A stretch of 64,000 nucleotides of DNA from Ephemerocybe angulata (Eukaryota; Basidiomycota; Agaricomycetes; Agaricales; Psathyrellaceae): contig JAACJK010000173.1 in assembly GCA_013368325.1 (NCBI GenBank), positions 186,001 to 250,000 of the forward strand. The letters run 5' to 3'. Of this stretch, positions 46,289-57,346 are shown piece after piece (within the stretch, counting starts at the first letter, position 1; each line of letters starts with the position of its first letter). A program made the translations under genes and the position numbers. Below the pieces are notes generated by a model, which was given only the letters and a program-made list of their open reading frames with translations, did no database searches and was not told the DNA's origin.

Positions 46289-47956
46289 TTACATTGGCAT
46301 TTCCCAGGTCCACCAAACCTCTCTAGAGACACCGCATAGAAGGCGAAGGGTGTCTGCGTCTAGATGACTTCGGCATCCATAGAATTCGAGCCATGCGAAG
46401 TACGGAATGTCCTTTTGCCGGAGCTTGCGTATCAGTGCTATAGCGAGCTTCTCGGAGTACTCGACATCCCACGACAGGTCCTCTTGCTGGAAAGTGGTGC
46501 CAATGGCGATTAGGGCAGGGAAGCACTTCCCATCGTTGGCGCCTACTGCGTCACTTTCTACCAGCGCTTCTTCCAGAGTCCGGCAAAATGCATCGTCGAA
46601 ATGTGTGACGAGATGCTCGATTACTTCTAAAGTTGGAACGAGCGCGAGCGCTTTCCAGAAGGGTAAGATGGGGAGTGGACAGGTTAAGACAATGTGGCGC
46701 AGGGCCGAGCAGAGCCAGCCAGATGGATTGACGAGTGAAGCGGGAAAAGTGTGGGGCTTGACTTCCGGTGAAGGCTGGACGTGCGACGAAGGCAAGAGGC
46801 GGAGCGTGACGTTATCGGGGCTCAACTCCACTGCATCTTGAGAATTGAGAGGGGTCGCTTTCAACGCATAGGCGTGCATGGAGTACAATCCATCACCGGG
46901 CGTGAATATATAATTCAGTTGAAGAAATTCGGGGCTAGGAATGTTGGTGCATATATGCTGTAGGCTTGATGAAAGGTCTTGAGAAGTACTTCCTTGTCGA
47001 CCTGCAATAAGGACTTTGCGGACGGAAGAAGGGACGAGGAGGAGAGATGAGAATGTTGGCAGGATATTCTGTCCATTGGAAATGAGTGAGATGTCCTTGA
47101 TGCAGGGCATTTCGATAGGGAGCATGCCGGCGGTGGTTAAAGATCCACTTTGAACATTGTTCGGAAGCATGAAGGAGAGGGTAAGCGAAGTTAGATGGAG
47201 CGCGACGTTCCTTAGGGTTCCGAATAAAGCATCGGTAACGTGCGTGCTTGGGAACCGGTGAAAGAAGAGCTCCAGGCGGGTGAGTGAAGCCGGGTTGAAG
47301 GTTAGAGGCGGTAGGACCAGTGTTTCCCAGGCTGAGATGCGGAGACTTCGAAGCTTTGGGAAGTTGCCTGAGAGGGCATCCGTTTCCGTTCGATCGGGTG
47401 GGCCCAAAGGGTGGCTGGTGGGATCATCGAGCTCCAGAAATTCTATCGTATTGCTGCAGGCATTCAGCTCCGGAAGAAGGTCTCGTAGTACAGAGACGGG
47501 ATCAAGAAGCGCTACGCTCTTCAACCGCGCTCCGTCTGCCTGGAAGACATGGCGCACAGCAGGCACCGTTGAACGTGTAATCCAATGGGTCACCAAGGAT
47601 AAAGGGATACCCCTCGCCCTCTCCCTAATAAGATCGAGATATGCCACCTTCGGAGTCTTTTCGATGTGAATTTCTGACCATAACGCGGGCCATTCGAGGG
47701 CGATAGTCCTCCAGTCATGAGATACGTGGCTAATCGAACGCCTAGTATCCTCGAGGTTCAAAAGCGGCGTCCAGTTCTCCCCACGAGCCTCATCTGGATA
47801 CCGAATGCTGAGGTAGAAGATACTATGCATGAGTTCCGTAGGAAGCTGAGATATAGCCGATAAGGCGTTCCGTCGTCGTTTGAGAGAGGCAAGGACCTGT
47901 TCGAGTTTCGCGATTTCAAGGTCGAGAGCGTGTTGAGACTCGGGTATGGTCGACAT
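46289..47956 (-). CDS. F-box-like, leucine-rich protein
   Basis: A single uninterrupted exon of 555 codons. A short coiled coil (LDLEIAKLEQVLASLKRRRN) precedes an F-box-like motif (ISQLPTELMHSIFYLSIRYP) and the conserved HVSHDWRTIALEWPALWSEI. The rest has leucine-rich strands (FPKLRSLRISAWETLVLPPL, LTRLELFF, LTSLTLSF). This is the layout of the large Agaricomycete F-box-like family, whose members are thought to act as substrate receptors for SCF ubiquitin ligases. The C-terminus (FYGCRSHLDADTLRLLCG) is repeated in the fragment at 48205-48480. Confidence 0.88.
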   Translation of the reverse strand: MSTIPESQHALDLEIAKLEQVLASLKRRRNALSAISQLPTELMHSIFYLSIRYPDEARGENWTPLLNLEDTRRSISHVSHDWRTIALEWPALWSEIHIEKTPKVAYLDLIRERARGIPLSLVTHWITRSTVPAVRHVFQADGARLKSVALLDPVSVLRDLLPELNACSNTIEFLELDDPTSHPLGPPDRTETDALSGNFPKLRSLRISAWETLVLPPLTFNPASLTRLELFFHRFPSTHVTDALFGTLRNVALHLTSLTLSFMLPNNVQSGSLTTAGMLPIEMPCIKDISLISNGQNILPTFSSLLLVPSSVRKVLIAGRQGSTSQDLSSSLQHICTNIPSPEFLQLNYIFTPGDGLYSMHAYALKATPLNSQDAVELSPDNVTLRLLPSSHVQPSPEVKPHTFPASLVNPSGWLCSALRHIVLTCPLPILPFWKALALVPTLEVIEHLVTHFDDAFCRTLEEALVESDAVGANDGKCFPALIAIGTTFQQEDLSWDVEYSEKLAIALIRKLRQKDIPYFAWLEFYGCRSHLDADTLRLLCGVSREVWWTWEMPM

Positions 47957-48204
47957 CGTTCTTGTGATATTGAGGCTTTCCTAGACGTTGGCGGCCAGGA
48001 GTATTGAAATGGTCAGATGGTATGACGATTGACGTGGAAGTTGTGGATTGACCAAGAAATGACCGTCAATTGGGTGCATGCATTCTTTATTTGCCTGCGC
48101 CGTCTACGACTAACTTTGACATGGACATCCAACTGGAGCCGCCGGACGTCGCACCTTGAGTATGTCCACAAGTACATGTCTATCTACGAATGAAACAAAC
48201 ACTT

Positions 48205-48480
48205 CTATAAGGTCAGGCCTTTCTTAAAGTGTCTTTTAGCGTCCGACGGAACTCGCGCCAGGAAGGTTGCGAGTTGGTTGCGAGTACTCGAGCTTCTAAA
48301 TCCAGCCAGTACGCCATACTTCAAAAATCTTCCATTCCAATACACCTTTTCAGAATCGCTGAAGAGAAGACGAAGGGTGTCTGCATCGAGATGACTCCTG
48401 CATCCTATAAAATGGAGCCATTCAAAGGTCGGAGGGCCCATTCCCTGGTACTTGTGTAGCAATACTATAGTGAGCCTTTC
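48205..48480 (-). pseudogene. C-terminal fragment of an F-box-like paralogue
   Basis: The minus strand reads LHKYQGMGPPTFEWLHFIGC then RSHLDADTLRLLFSDSEKVY, which matches the C-terminus of the neighbouring F-box gene (FAWLEFYGCRSHLDADTLRL). No F-box or repeats precede it; upstream it abuts the second deubiquitinase relic. It shows that an F-box and UBP14 segment was duplicated and then trimmed. Confidence 0.8.
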
Positions 48481-48559
48481 ACAATCGGGCCCTCAATATC
48501 TACAGAATCGCAATCAGCAAGCCGATTCACAAAGCCGACCCAATTCAAAGAAGTGAACG

Positions 48560-49410
48560 AAAAAAACACGGTATAACGAGCGACGAACCTGGATCCTCCA
48601 TATTGCTCAAATAACCACCCCGTCGCCGCCTCCGCATCCGCATTCCGTGTCGCAAGCAGCGCCTTCTGAAACCGCACAAGCTCCAGCGCAGCCTGGTTGA
48701 GCTCTGGAAGACCCCCTCCAGGCGAGGTATTCCCGGTATCTTCAGGCAGCGACTCTTCGCCCACTTTGAGCCCGGTTCCAAGGTGTGCGGCGGTGAACTC
48801 GAGGGGGTTGTCTGGGGGAGGCCGATCGGGATGTCTAGAGTACGATGAATATGATCTTCAAGGTGGTTAGGTTTGGAGTTTGGTATTGGAAGGGAAAGGG
48901 GCTCACCGAAGCTTAGCGGGAACCCCGCTCACCAACTGGACTTCTTGGCCTGTACAACCAACACCTCCGCGAACGATGCGAACTTTGTCTGCCTATGTAG
49001 ACCCCAATCAGCCTCTATCCTAAATGAAAGATCCCCTGAGCCACGACGTACTTCGCACAAGTCGAACACGCATACTCCAACGCCTCACTCCCCATCAACC
49101 CCTCCAAACTCATCGTCAACTCCACCTCCTCATACCGCAAAGAACTCTTCCGAGTCGTGCTGCTGCGTCGTAGCGGAGGTTTTTATTCGATTTGCTGGAG
49201 TTCCGTGAGCATCTGGGAGCATGAATAGCAATGGGACAGACGCCCACCGGCTTAGTCATACTCTTCTCGGTGTTGGTTAGGGCGCCGATGATTATACCGA
49301 ATGTTGCAAGGCGCGAGTTGAGCTCTGGGTCTTGTTTGGCGTCGTTACACTTGTAGCAGTAGATATCTGTCAGGTCACATTAGCATACGACTCCGCGAAT
49401 TGAGCCAATC
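48560..49410 (-). pseudogene. UBP14/USP5-type deubiquitinase relic, copy B
   Basis: Minus-strand fragments in family order are the end of the zinc-finger UBP domain (IYCYKCNDAKQDPELNSRLA, TFGIIIGALTNTEKSM; about 49395-49250), QQHDSEEFF, YEEVELTMSLEGLMGSEALE, CSTCAK (49170-49060), TKFASFAEVLVVQAKK (49000-48945), PPDNPLEFTAAHLGTGLKVG (48830-48760) and a first UBA domain (LVRFQKALLATRNADAEAAT, GWLFEQYGG; 48690-48600). The N-terminus, catalytic Cys box, second UBA and C-terminus are gone. It keeps different parts from copy A, so the two decayed separately from a longer ancestor. Confidence 0.83.
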
Positions 49411-49420
49411 AACCCATAAC

Positions 49421-49580
49421 ATTTGAGAAGGTCACAATAGGCTAACCTGGCTACATTCCATTTGGAAATGCATATCCTTCCCTTCGTAAACGCTGACAGC
49501 GCGTTGTCGAGCGCGAGGCTTCGAGCTGCACAGACATGCCTGAGTGCGATAGGAGTTGATGATCTTGAATATGAGTGGAT
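49421..49580. repeat. Duplicated block X, copy 2
   Basis: Second copy of the block at 45660-45806, same orientation, with an extra internal segment near 49485-49520. Confidence 0.8.
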
Positions 49581-51076
49581 ACTTATAACGGTGCGGTGTC
49601 GAAGGTCTTGGGTTACACCGTTCAGGTAGAGAAGAAGTAGAGCTAGAAAAGCGCATTGTGTGGAGGTGGAGGTTGGGGAGAAAGCTTGGTTGCCGGTTCA
49701 CCGGCGTTTCGGCGCGATTCCACGTGGGCCCACCAACGGATCAATCGTGTCTCCGAGGACCGAGGCCGTCGCATGCGCAGCGAGTGGCAAGTTGGTGGCA
49801 AGCGAGTGGCCTTCAAACACGACGTGGTCTGAGTCAGTCGCTCGCCTTCATCATACTTTGAAACTCCACAGAACCCATCTAGTGATGAACTTCCGAGGGC
49901 TGTATTTCCATCTGGCCGCTCTGCAAGCGCCTCCCTCTTGCACACTCGGTGAACGATTTAGAGTGTGCACTGGGAGCGTCCACCAGTCGAAAGGGTCTGC
50001 TTCAAAGGTTCTTGTTATCTACCCTCCCCGCCACTTCTATCGAACCTTGAATGCGAGACCAATACAGGGCCTATCCGAGACTACCTCCACACTCAAATCT
50101 ATTCCGACCCTCGGATTAGCGAACGGGCGCTGCACTGCCGGCGCCTGTTTGCTCCCAGAATCTCAATTACTCCCTGAGCAACACTAATCCCCATCCTCAC
50201 TATGGGCGAAGTCTACAACACCACCTTGGGCCTCTCCTCCCACGTATATAAGGTGCACTTCCCCTAGGAATGACCGCTCGACGCGTTCAGAGGAAGGGCA
50301 AGAGAAATGTGTGGCTGGAGTGCGCGTTGGAGGGGTGGCGGAGGAACGGCAGTTGCCAGTGGCTGTAGTCGCGGGGAGTAAGCCCTGATATCTCGTTGCT
50401 CGTCGCTCAAGTTCTGTCTGGTTTATGCTTCGGAGACAAAGCAGGATGATCGAGATTGAAGCGAAGGCAACTTTGTGTATGTGGTTGTTGCATTATCTGG
50501 TGGTACTAGCTTATGCGACGCATTCATGAGATGTGTCTCGGAGGGTCATTCAATGTAAAGCAGACGGAGAAAAAGATCGTATTTGCACCCTTGGTATCGA
50601 AGCAATCGATTGTTCACGACGCTGAGGCTGTTCGAGCCAGCGCTCGATTGCACGTTCAAGAAATATGTTGCTACTTATAATTATGGCGAGACGGAGCCGC
50701 CCGACCCCTCGTGGAGATACGTACCAGCATTGAATCTTCGACCTGTGATTATTCGCACCGAGTCCCCATCCTCGAGTGGACAGAGACCTCAGCCTTTGTC
50801 CTCATGTAAAGGCTATCTTGCTTCGACGTAGCCAAAGGCTGTACTGCGGAATGTCAAGGTGCACCCTGCGTTGAGAGATCCAAAAACGAAGTCGTTCACC
50901 TGAGGATGCTGAAGCCGTGCATTTTTTATTGTCTTCGCGAGAGCCCCTGATCGTCGTTGTAGTCACTCTTTGGCGTCGCCACTCATGGTCAACGGAGAGG
51001 TTAATGAGTGTCTGTAGCCGCTAAGATGGGTTCACCCCTGAGGTCTTCGCCCGCTGCCTAGTCCCAGTTCAAGAAT
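49581..51076. other. Region flanking the CACTA element on its left
   Basis: Open frames at 49660-50187 and 50583-50831 have no recognised motif or intron structure and were not called. The CACTA insertion point follows at 51077. Confidence 0.45.
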
Positions 51077-51079
51077 GGC
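51077..51079. repeat. Target-site duplication of the CACTA element, left copy
   Basis: GGC directly before the terminal CACTA; the same GGC follows the right end at 58761-58763. A 3-bp duplication is diagnostic of CACTA transposons. Confidence 0.85.
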
Positions 51080-51099
51080 CACTATGAACCCAACCCCCG
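51080..51099 (+). repeat. CACTA left terminal inverted repeat
   Basis: CACTATGAACCC plus eight further bases; pairs with the right terminus at 58741-58760 with two mismatches. Confidence 0.92.
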
Positions 51100-51119
51100 C
51101 TTTATTTAACTGGAGGATC

Positions 51120-51305
51120 AAACGAGTATACCGTTGTTCGGTAACGGTCTTCCCAGTACTTCACAACGGTTTTGTGCCCGGTCCACGGAGTTTCCGTTTG
51201 TCTAGCCCCGTTGCCAACCCGTTGCACACAAACGGGAGTATTGGCTCTGAAAACGGGAAATCGTGGATGGTGGCAAGATGGTGGCCCCGTTTATCTTAAC
51301 GGGAC
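51120..51305. repeat. Left subterminal AACGGG repeats
   Basis: Variants of AACGGG or its complement CCCGTT occur about ten times, in both orientations (for example ACAAACGGGAG, GAAAACGGGA, CCCCGTTGCC). They are the expected binding sites for a CACTA-encoded DNA-binding protein. Confidence 0.8.
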
Positions 51306-51750
51306 TTGCCTATTTCTTTCCTTGCGTGTTTCGTTTGTGATTACTGGGGTCACCGATGAAGGAAAGCGGATTACACAGATGTAAGTAACGTACAAGTTAT
51401 TGGTAGACAGCCTGGTCGATCCGTGTATTTGGTAGCATTGCAGAATCGGAAATCACAGTTGAATGATACGGGCAATACATTTATATTGGGAAGCCAGGAT
51501 GCGGCATATGGATGGAATACATTGGGAATACAGGCGATACTAAGCTACATTAGAACATGCATAACATAACAATAAGAGTGGTACAGGAACAAGAGTGATA
51601 CGAATCTGCCATTTACAATACAACTGGCACTTACGGCCGGGCCACCACAAAACGAGGAATAGAACACATGTACCATCGAAGCTGCGTCAACACAAATAAG
51701 CGATAGAACTCGGTTAGGATTGAAAGGGTTGCACTCACAGAAATCAGGTC

Positions 51751-53188
51751 TTATGCGAGTCGCGACTTGGAAGAGCTTCCAGGCTTCTCAGGATTGGAGT
51801 GGTCGATGTCATCTTCGATATCATTCTCCGGGAAGAGTTCATCGGAAAGCTTCTTCTCCCAGGGGCGATATTGCGAGAGAGGGAAAATGGTTGCAACATC
51901 GCCCGCGGGGTTCTCGCTGTCCTCGTCTTCATCGCTATCTTCCGTTTTGACTAGCACGCGGCGTCGCTTGGTGCTTTTGATGCCCTGGGTGTTCGTGATG
52001 TTGGTGAGTGCGACTTGAGGCAGTTGTTAACGAGCAATGCCTGGCCTAAGTACTTCGGAGAACATACCTGTTTCCCTCCGTGCTCGCTTCCTCAGTACCA
52101 GACCATCTTCATCCTCGTCCTCATCATCCTTTCTCTCTGAAAGTTCAGGCTCTGGACTGCGCTTCCTGAGCCTACGCTTTCGCTTCATGGGTTTATCTAG
52201 AACGATTATCAGTATAGCACGTAGGTAGTCACTGAATCTTACCATCGTCTTCAACACTGTCATCAGCCGCACCATCGCTATCGTTGGACTTCTCGTCTGC
52301 AGTGGGGAGCGAATCCAGAATTTGGGAAACCACCTTCGCAGCTTTGTTACGGCCACGACGGACGTTTTGCAGGTAGCCTTTAAGTATGTCGAGCGTCGGC
52401 CAATTTCCTGGAAAGCGATCGGTGGTCATGTACGGGTGCGCCTTGCGAATCTGAAAAATAAAGATTAACAAAAGGTTATGAGAGCGAGAGGAAAACAGAT
52501 TACTAGGCGCGTAACCTTAGCCGTCTGCTCGGGATTGATCTGCTTGTATGGTGTCGCCTTGTTAATTTTAGCAGTGGCAACCGCATCGTGGACAGAATTC
52601 TGCAGGAGTCGATTAGCTAGGGCCCTAGGTATACATAGATATAGCCACATACCACAATCGTGTTGTAGAGGATGTTGCCCTCAGGCGTATTAAGCTTCAT
52701 CGCGCTCTGAAGGTTGTACCCGCGGGTGCCACCACGCCCAGCCTCGCCCTTCGGTTTGAGAATTTCGACTATCTTTCCCTCCTCGCTGAGTTTTCCTAGT
52801 AATCGAGAGTAACTGTCAGACAAGAGAGAAGGCAGAAGAGCGTGGTCACTCACGCTCGTACTCAGCAATCCTGGCCCGGAGCCTCTCATTTTCTGCCGCC
52901 ATGTCGTCAGATGGTGCTGGACTTCCGGAAGCGTCTTGTGAGTTTCCTGAATACGTCTTGCGGGGACGCCCTTTGCCCTTTGCATCGGGCTTCTGCAGTT
53001 TGGGGTTGCGACCTGGGCGTGCTGTTGCAGATGATCCCGCCTTGTGCTTGGAGCTCGATTTGGACTTCTATAGGTAGGATGAGGTGGAAGAATGATAAGA
53101 TAAGGCACTTTCATACCGGTTTACCCTGGGCGAGGTCAAGCAACCTCTCCCTTTGGGACATTTGGCTCGAGTTCTTGGACTTGGACAT
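51751..53188 (-). CDS. CACTA accessory protein with coiled coil and charged C-terminus
   Basis: The minus-strand start at 53188 gives MSKSKNSSQMSQRERLLDLA, a basic Ser/Lys-rich segment with an AT-hook-like KGKGRPRK, a coiled coil (MAAENERLRARIAEYE), then KPKGEAGRGGTRGYNLQSAM. Further exons give NSVHDAVATAKINKATPYKQ, RKAHPYMTTDRFPGNWPTLD, ILKGYLQNVRRGRNKA, and a long acidic/basic tail that ends NPEKPGSSSKSRLA. The RGYNLQ-x-AMKL and W-P-T-x-x-I/L-x-x-x-L pattern recurs in Agaricomycete proteins of unknown function. AT-hook-like and coiled-coil parts fit a TnpA-like protein that binds the subterminal repeats; that role is inferred. At least five introns; exact borders are uncertain. Confidence 0.75.
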
Positions 53189-53710
53189 GGGCGATGGATA
53201 TGAGAACGGGCTAGGGACAACAAGAATCAATGGGCGTGAACCCAAACGTAAAAGAGCGGGAATAAAAATGAGTGTGTGGGGTTGGGGAGAGAAGGGGCAC
53301 GACAGAGATACAACGAGGAGCGAATAGAGGGTGCAGAGGGAATCGACTTAGACGATTGATGATGGCATTACTAAGCCAAGTTCCCACCACACAATCTACG
53401 AACCAAGCGTACCGACCCTTCTCTGTTCAGACGTGCTTCCTCCCGCTCAGCTCTAATTGAATTATCTTTTCCCTTCAACATGCCGAAATCTGGAAAAGGT
53501 GTCAAGCCTCGACAACGATGTGCCTGCGGCTGTGGCCTGCTCGTAACCCGTGGGACAGAAAGCAACCATCTCGCTGGAAAGCACACACCAGTTGCCGCCA
53601 AGGTCGCTCAAGCCGAGAAAGCACTCAAGACCGCAGCTAAGCTTGCTAAGAAGGCTGCGAAAAAGGTGGTCCAAGGTGTGAAGGAGCGCCTTGTGTCTAC
53701 CCCACCACCC

Positions 53711-53718
53711 GCTACACT
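53711..53718. repeat. MITE target-site duplication, left copy
   Basis: GCTACACT, identical to 54150-54157 on the other side of the MITE. Eight bp is the hAT duplication length. Confidence 0.93.
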
Positions 53719-54149
53719 CAAGGGTGGTCCGGTCTTTAAAAAAAAGACCTGGGGTCGGAAAATCTGAAATGAGCCTTGAGGGTCCAACCAACCACCCACG
53801 TAAGCGCCAAGACCTTCCAAATTGGGTAATTTCCATCAATTTTGGTTCCCGGCGCCGAATTTCGGCAAAATCCGAGTCACCGGTGATCGAATTCCCGTTT
53901 GGGCACATTGCCGGTTGGTGTCTCTACAGCCAATATACAACCCACAAACTCACTTACTGACCTCTTCTGAGCATGTAAGTAATACATTAAGTGGTTTAAA
54001 TAATTTACACCCTCAGAAGAACCAGAAACCTCGTCCCAGGGCCCTATTTTAGGGTTTTGAGGAGGGGGTCCAACAATTTTTTTTCGAGCCTGGCGGCTCG
54101 ACCAACCACCCACCGTCCGGTCGGCTATTTAAAGACCAGACCACCCTTG
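53719..54149. mobile_element. hAT-type MITE nested in the transposase gene
   Basis: A 431-bp element with 22-bp inverted ends: CAAGGGTGGTCCGGTCTTTA(AA) at 53719-53740 and its complement at 54128-54149 with one mismatch. Exact GCTACACT duplications flank it. The interior has no coding potential. The ends start CAAGGG, close to hAT consensus. Removing it with one duplication restores a continuous transposase frame, so the target was intact when it landed. Confidence 0.93.
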
Positions 54150-54157
54150 GCTACACT
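54150..54157. repeat. MITE target-site duplication, right copy
   Basis: GCTACACT, the second copy of the 8-bp duplication. Confidence 0.93.
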
Positions 54158-57100
54158 GTCGGACTTGGACGTGAACGCCGAGCAAGACCTGCCAAACATC
54201 GACCTCCGAGCCCATTCTCCCAGCCCTGCTCCTATCGTACCCCCACATAGCCCTACCTTGGATCACGGAGCCAACCTTGGCGGGGGTCCAGAAACACGAC
54301 AGCGAGCAAGGAACCGAGAAGCTGGAATTCAGGCCGCCACACAAAACTTGGCGCAAGAAAGCCGAAAGGCAACCTGTGTAGATGAGGACGAAGAAGTCAC
54401 GGACTCTGAGTTGGGGGATGATGAAGATGGAATGGATACGGAGTCTGATTCTGAGGAGGACAGTGATTCGGACGCTGAAAGTGGAACGAGCAGTGTCATG
54501 GATTGGGAGGAAATGATTGAGGAATTTCGTGCGTCTCATTTTCCAGCAAAAGCCTACAATACCTGAAGGCTGACATTCATATAGAGAAAGAGCTTACTGA
54601 AGACGACATGGAGGTCCTCCGAATGATTGAGCTCAAGCTCGAGGACAACCTTGGCGACCGCACGTATGAGAAGCTCAAGTACGTCTTCCAACAGGCAGGG
54701 CTCCCATCGCTCAAGGTCTCCAAGAAGCGTGTCGAGTTTCTTGCGCGGTTCAAGCCCCAGCGCTATGATTGCTGTATTAACTGCTGCATGTGCTACGCTG
54801 GACCATACGCCAAGGAAACTGAATGTCGGTATTGCCCCGAGCTTCGACTCAAGGATGGGCGACCCCAGAAGACATTTACCTACATCCCTCTCATCGGTCG
54901 ACTTGCCGCATTCTTTCAGAACCCAGAGATGATCAAGCTAATGTCCTATCGGCACAACTTCAAATCTGACGGAGATATAGTGCGCGACATCTTCGATGGC
55001 TATGTCTACCAAAACCTCAAAGGCCAGCAAGTCAACATCGGCGGTGTTCCTCAGGGCTACTGCTACTTTGAAGGCGAGGACGACATTGCTCTAGGCCTAG
55101 CTACAGATGGATTTGCCCCGTTCAAGAATCGGAAACAGACGTGCTGGCCGCTGATCATCTTCATCTACAACCTCCCTCCCGAGATTCGGTTCCACCTCGA
55201 GCACCTGCTTTGTCTTGGCGTAATCCCAGGCCCCAACAAACCAAAGGACTGTGACTCGTTCCTCTGGCCTTTCATCAACGAAGCTCTGGAGCTCTCCGCT
55301 GGTGTTCGCACACCGCACTTTATTCTTCACCGGTACTTCTCAATGCGCGCCTACCTTATCTGTGGCAGTGGCGACATTCCCGCTATCTCGATGATCATGA
55401 AAATGAAAGGTCACAACGGCATCACGCCGTGCCGCTGGTGTACTATCCACGGTGTCCGCAATCCTGGTGGAAGAAATAAGGTACACTATGTGCCTCTCGA
55501 TCGGCAATGCGTACCTGGCGTGCACCCCGGCCTGGACCCCCCAAAGGTCTACAATCCAGCTGATCTCCCCATGCGCACTCACGAGCAGTTCATGCGCGAT
55601 GCGCGGCGGGCTCAGAATGCTGGCAGCGGAGCCGCTACAGAAAGGGTCGCGAAGGTGACTGGAATCAAGGGCATACCGGCACTATCGCATATTCCCTCCC
55701 TCTCATTCCCCGAATCGTTTCCCTATGACTGGATGCACTTGATTTACGAAAATCTGATCAAGAATCTCCTTTCGTTCTGGACATGCTCTTTCAAGGATCT
55801 CGACCACGATGACGCAGGCTATGAAGTTGCTCCAGGCGTCTGGGAGGCTATCGGTACTGCAATCAAGAAAGCTACGGCAACCATCCCTTCAACTTATGGT
55901 GCAGCACCCCGCGATCCTGTTGAAGAACGATCTCAGATGACAGCAGACAACTTGGCGTTCTGGGCAATGTATCTGGGTCCGATATTCCTTGAACGGAAGT
56001 TCAAGAACATGGCATTCTACCACCACTTCGTTGATCTTGTCGAGCTAATCAATCTGTGCTTGCAGTTTGAGATAAGCCGCGAAGATATCTCCCGTATCCG
56101 AACAGGCTTTGAAGCATGGGTTGTACAGTACGAAAAGTGAGTTGTTTATATTCAGCCGTTACACAGTGTCTGATTCCTTCATCGTTCGATTACAGGTTGT
56201 ATTATCAATACGACCTCGATCGCCTCTCCGCTTGCCCTCTGACGGTACACGCTCTTCTTCATATTGCCGATGGTATTGAGGCCATGGGTCCTGTGTGGGC
56301 TTACTGGGCGTTCCCCATCGAGCGATTCTGTGGTAAATTGGGCAAGGCTATCAAGAGCCGCCGTAACCCATACACGAATCTTGACAACCGGTTGCTTCTC
56401 ATGGTTCAAATGATGCAGATAAAGAATATGTATGGTCTCCATGATACCTTGCGCCTCGGCCCATCAAAGCGAAAGGACATGGCTGTCGAAATCCCAAACC
56501 CGCTTTGTACGTATTCCATTTACTGAGGAATTGGACTACTTTCTAATATACGAGTCCTTTCCGATCGGCAACAGACAAGAATTACATGCTTGTTCACCCT
56601 CGCCAGAAGGAGCCGACCATTCCATCAGGTACCATGGCCAAGCTTATTGCAGCATTGGCCACACGCTACAGCCCTCCCCATGGACGATGTTTGAAGGTTG
56701 GCTCCGTGCGACCCTTAATAAAAAACGCCCCCATCGAGGTATGGGGTAAGCTCCAGCGGCTTGAAGGTGGCGACTTGATGCACGCATCTACTGTCGTTGC
56801 GAAGAGGGCCAACGACAGGCGGGAAGCTAGCTTTGTTCGGGTACGTGGTTCCTTTCTCTCAAATAGTTACAATTACTTACCTCAGGTCAAGTATGAGGTA
56901 TATACCGACGTAAACGCACGCCATCGGAAGCGTAGACCCAAATTTCAACTAGAAACGTTCTACGGAGAGTTGCAATGCCTGTACCGCATCAACGTTCCAG
57001 CTACGCCAGTCCTGGGATTAGAACAACCCGAGGTTGTCGTGCTCGCTGCCATCCGACGCTGCAAGATTACTCGACAATTACCCCGCCTTGATATCCATTG

Positions 57101-57346
57101 TTTCAAGGACTTCGGCGAGATTGATATTGTCGATGCAGCCACCGTGCAATGCTTAGTTGCACGGCTCTTTTGGCGAAAAGAATGGTTTGTATTTGATAGG
57201 AGCGGGACGTTGGGACGAACAGAACCAGAGCCTGTAGAACAGATTTAAAGTAGCTACTCAATCAGACAGTATGAATCACGAATCACTGAGTCGATTGGCA
57301 TTGGGAGCTAATGTACAACAGGATGATACAAAAGAGAATGTGGAAA

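Larger units (their letters stand above)
53480..57248 (+). pseudogene. Tnp2-family CACTA transposase, split by a MITE
   Basis: The N-terminal exon has a Cys-rich motif (CACGCGLLVTRGTESNHLAG) and an Ala/Lys helix. A 431-bp MITE (53719-54149) then interrupts it at ATL; coding resumes in the same frame with SDLDVNAEQDLPNID and an acidic region. An intron (54529-54584) leads to EVLRMIELKLED and the Tnp2 (transposase family 21) core: CCINCCMCYAGPYAKETECR, CPEL, FQNPEMIKLMSYRHNF, VPQGYCYF, ALGLATDGFAPF, PPEIRFHLEHLLCLGVIPGP, ICGSGDIPAISMIMKMKGHN, CRWCTIHGVR, DWMHLIYENLIKNLLSFWTC and AYWAFPIERFCGKLGKAIKS. Further introns lie near 56138-56195, 56506-56576 and possibly 56839-56885. The core is uninterrupted, so only the MITE breaks it. 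Confidence 0.9.

Noticed and set aside
49660..50187. 175-codon open frame with overlapping frames on both strands
   Set aside because: No recognisable family, non-ATG-like context and competing frames; not supported as a gene.
50583..50831. 82-codon frame left of the CACTA element
   Set aside because: No motif and no continuation past the insertion site.
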